Below are positions 63,625-64,000 of a DNA stretch of 64,000 bases, piece after piece (positions within the stretch are counted from its first letter, which is position 1; every line of letters begins with the position of its first letter). The notes beneath the pieces were generated by a model. That model was not told the origin of the DNA, did no database searches, and saw only the letters and a program-made list of their open reading frames with translations. The DNA comes from Brevipalpus yothersi (Eukaryota > Arthropoda > Arachnida > Trombidiformes > Tenuipalpidae). Both the position numbers and the translations under genes were made by a program. The stretch lies in contig QZCP01000556.1 of NCBI GenBank assembly GCA_003956705.1, positions 455,163 through 519,162 of the forward strand, given 5' to 3'.

Positions 63625-64000
63625 TACTGTACTATTTGGAGCGAAGTTTTGCTGTTGGGTATCAAGAAGCTTACAGCTTTTGTAGTAAAAATTTCAAACA
63701 AAAAAGTATAATTTTCATATCAAATTCAAGAATCATAAGTTGATCATAAAAATGAGGAATACAGTAAAAGTCTCTCTCTTCTCACAATCTCACACGTTAC
63801 AGAGGAACTCATCAGAGGGAATATTCTTCCGATACATTTCTCTATCCAATTCCATGTGCCAATCCTCTTATCCTTTATGGCTAACAAAATACCACATCAT
63901 ACACTGTACACCGTCTTCCAGCACGGCGATAAAGGCATAAAATGGCCAAATAATAGGCCACCAAACGATGTATACTGTCGGACTGGCTGTTCAGCATTTC

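Larger units (their letters stand above)
60323..64000. other. 5' flank of Pax2/5/8
   Basis: No coding exon is recognised in these 3.7 kb, which should hold the Pax promoter and 5' UTR. Inverted repeats at 60859-60889 and 60923-61043 and a plus-strand TATAAAAG at 60891-60898 stand out. Simple repeats are (ACT)n at about 62238-62273, CTAT-type tetranucleotides at about 62335-62370 and a CT tract at 63570-63620. Confidence 0.5.

Noticed and set aside
1..64000. CRISPR arrays, bacterial operons, LTR elements or transposase genes
   Set aside because: No regularly spaced repeats, no reverse transcriptase, integrase or transposase motifs, and clear spliceosomal introns throughout.

Overview
The window is eukaryotic nuclear DNA. 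It is AT-rich, with multi-exon genes, GT-AG introns, long non-coding stretches and very many (GA)n/(CT)n tracts. The recognisable proteins look arthropod: a CG11069-type degenerate ABCG half-transporter, an invertebrate SLC6A15/17-like transporter and a Pax2/5/8 (shaven) gene. A mite or other chelicerate is my guess, but no single feature proves it. All exon models below were built by hand from reading frame, splice consensus and phase. They close into uninterrupted reading frames.

Layout. 1.2-3.4 kb, minus strand: ABCG5/CG11069-like half-transporter in three coding exons. 3.4-7.2 kb: divergent intergenic region. 7.2-17.4 kb, plus strand: SLC6 amino-acid/neurotransmitter-type transporter in twelve coding exons, with a polyA signal at 17,888. 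18.9-23.0 kb: three small genes for secreted or secretory-pathway proteins. These are a His/Pro-rich protein (+), an orphan signal-peptide protein with a basic core and C-terminal membrane anchor (+), and a VWC-like/Kunitz cysteine-rich protein (-). 23.0-36.9 kb: about 14 kb with no convincing gene, full of GA/CT tracts, with one assembly gap (N at 30,770) flanked by a false-looking duplication. 37.1-39.8 kb, minus: a two-exon gene for a secreted, highly charged low-complexity protein. 42.3-60.3 kb, minus: an eight-coding-exon Pax2/5/8 gene with a complete paired domain and octapeptide. 60.3-64 kb: 5' flank of Pax.

The genes do not form one pathway. There are two membrane transporters, a group of small secreted-protein genes, and a developmental transcription factor with long introns beside a large non-coding region. 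That region could hold regulatory DNA, but nothing here proves it. The most unusual structure is in the single intron of the charged-protein gene (38,508-39,174). Three 29-nt near-identical elements lie 104 and 140 nt apart, each containing TGCATG on the transcribed strand, with no obvious homology in the sequence around them.
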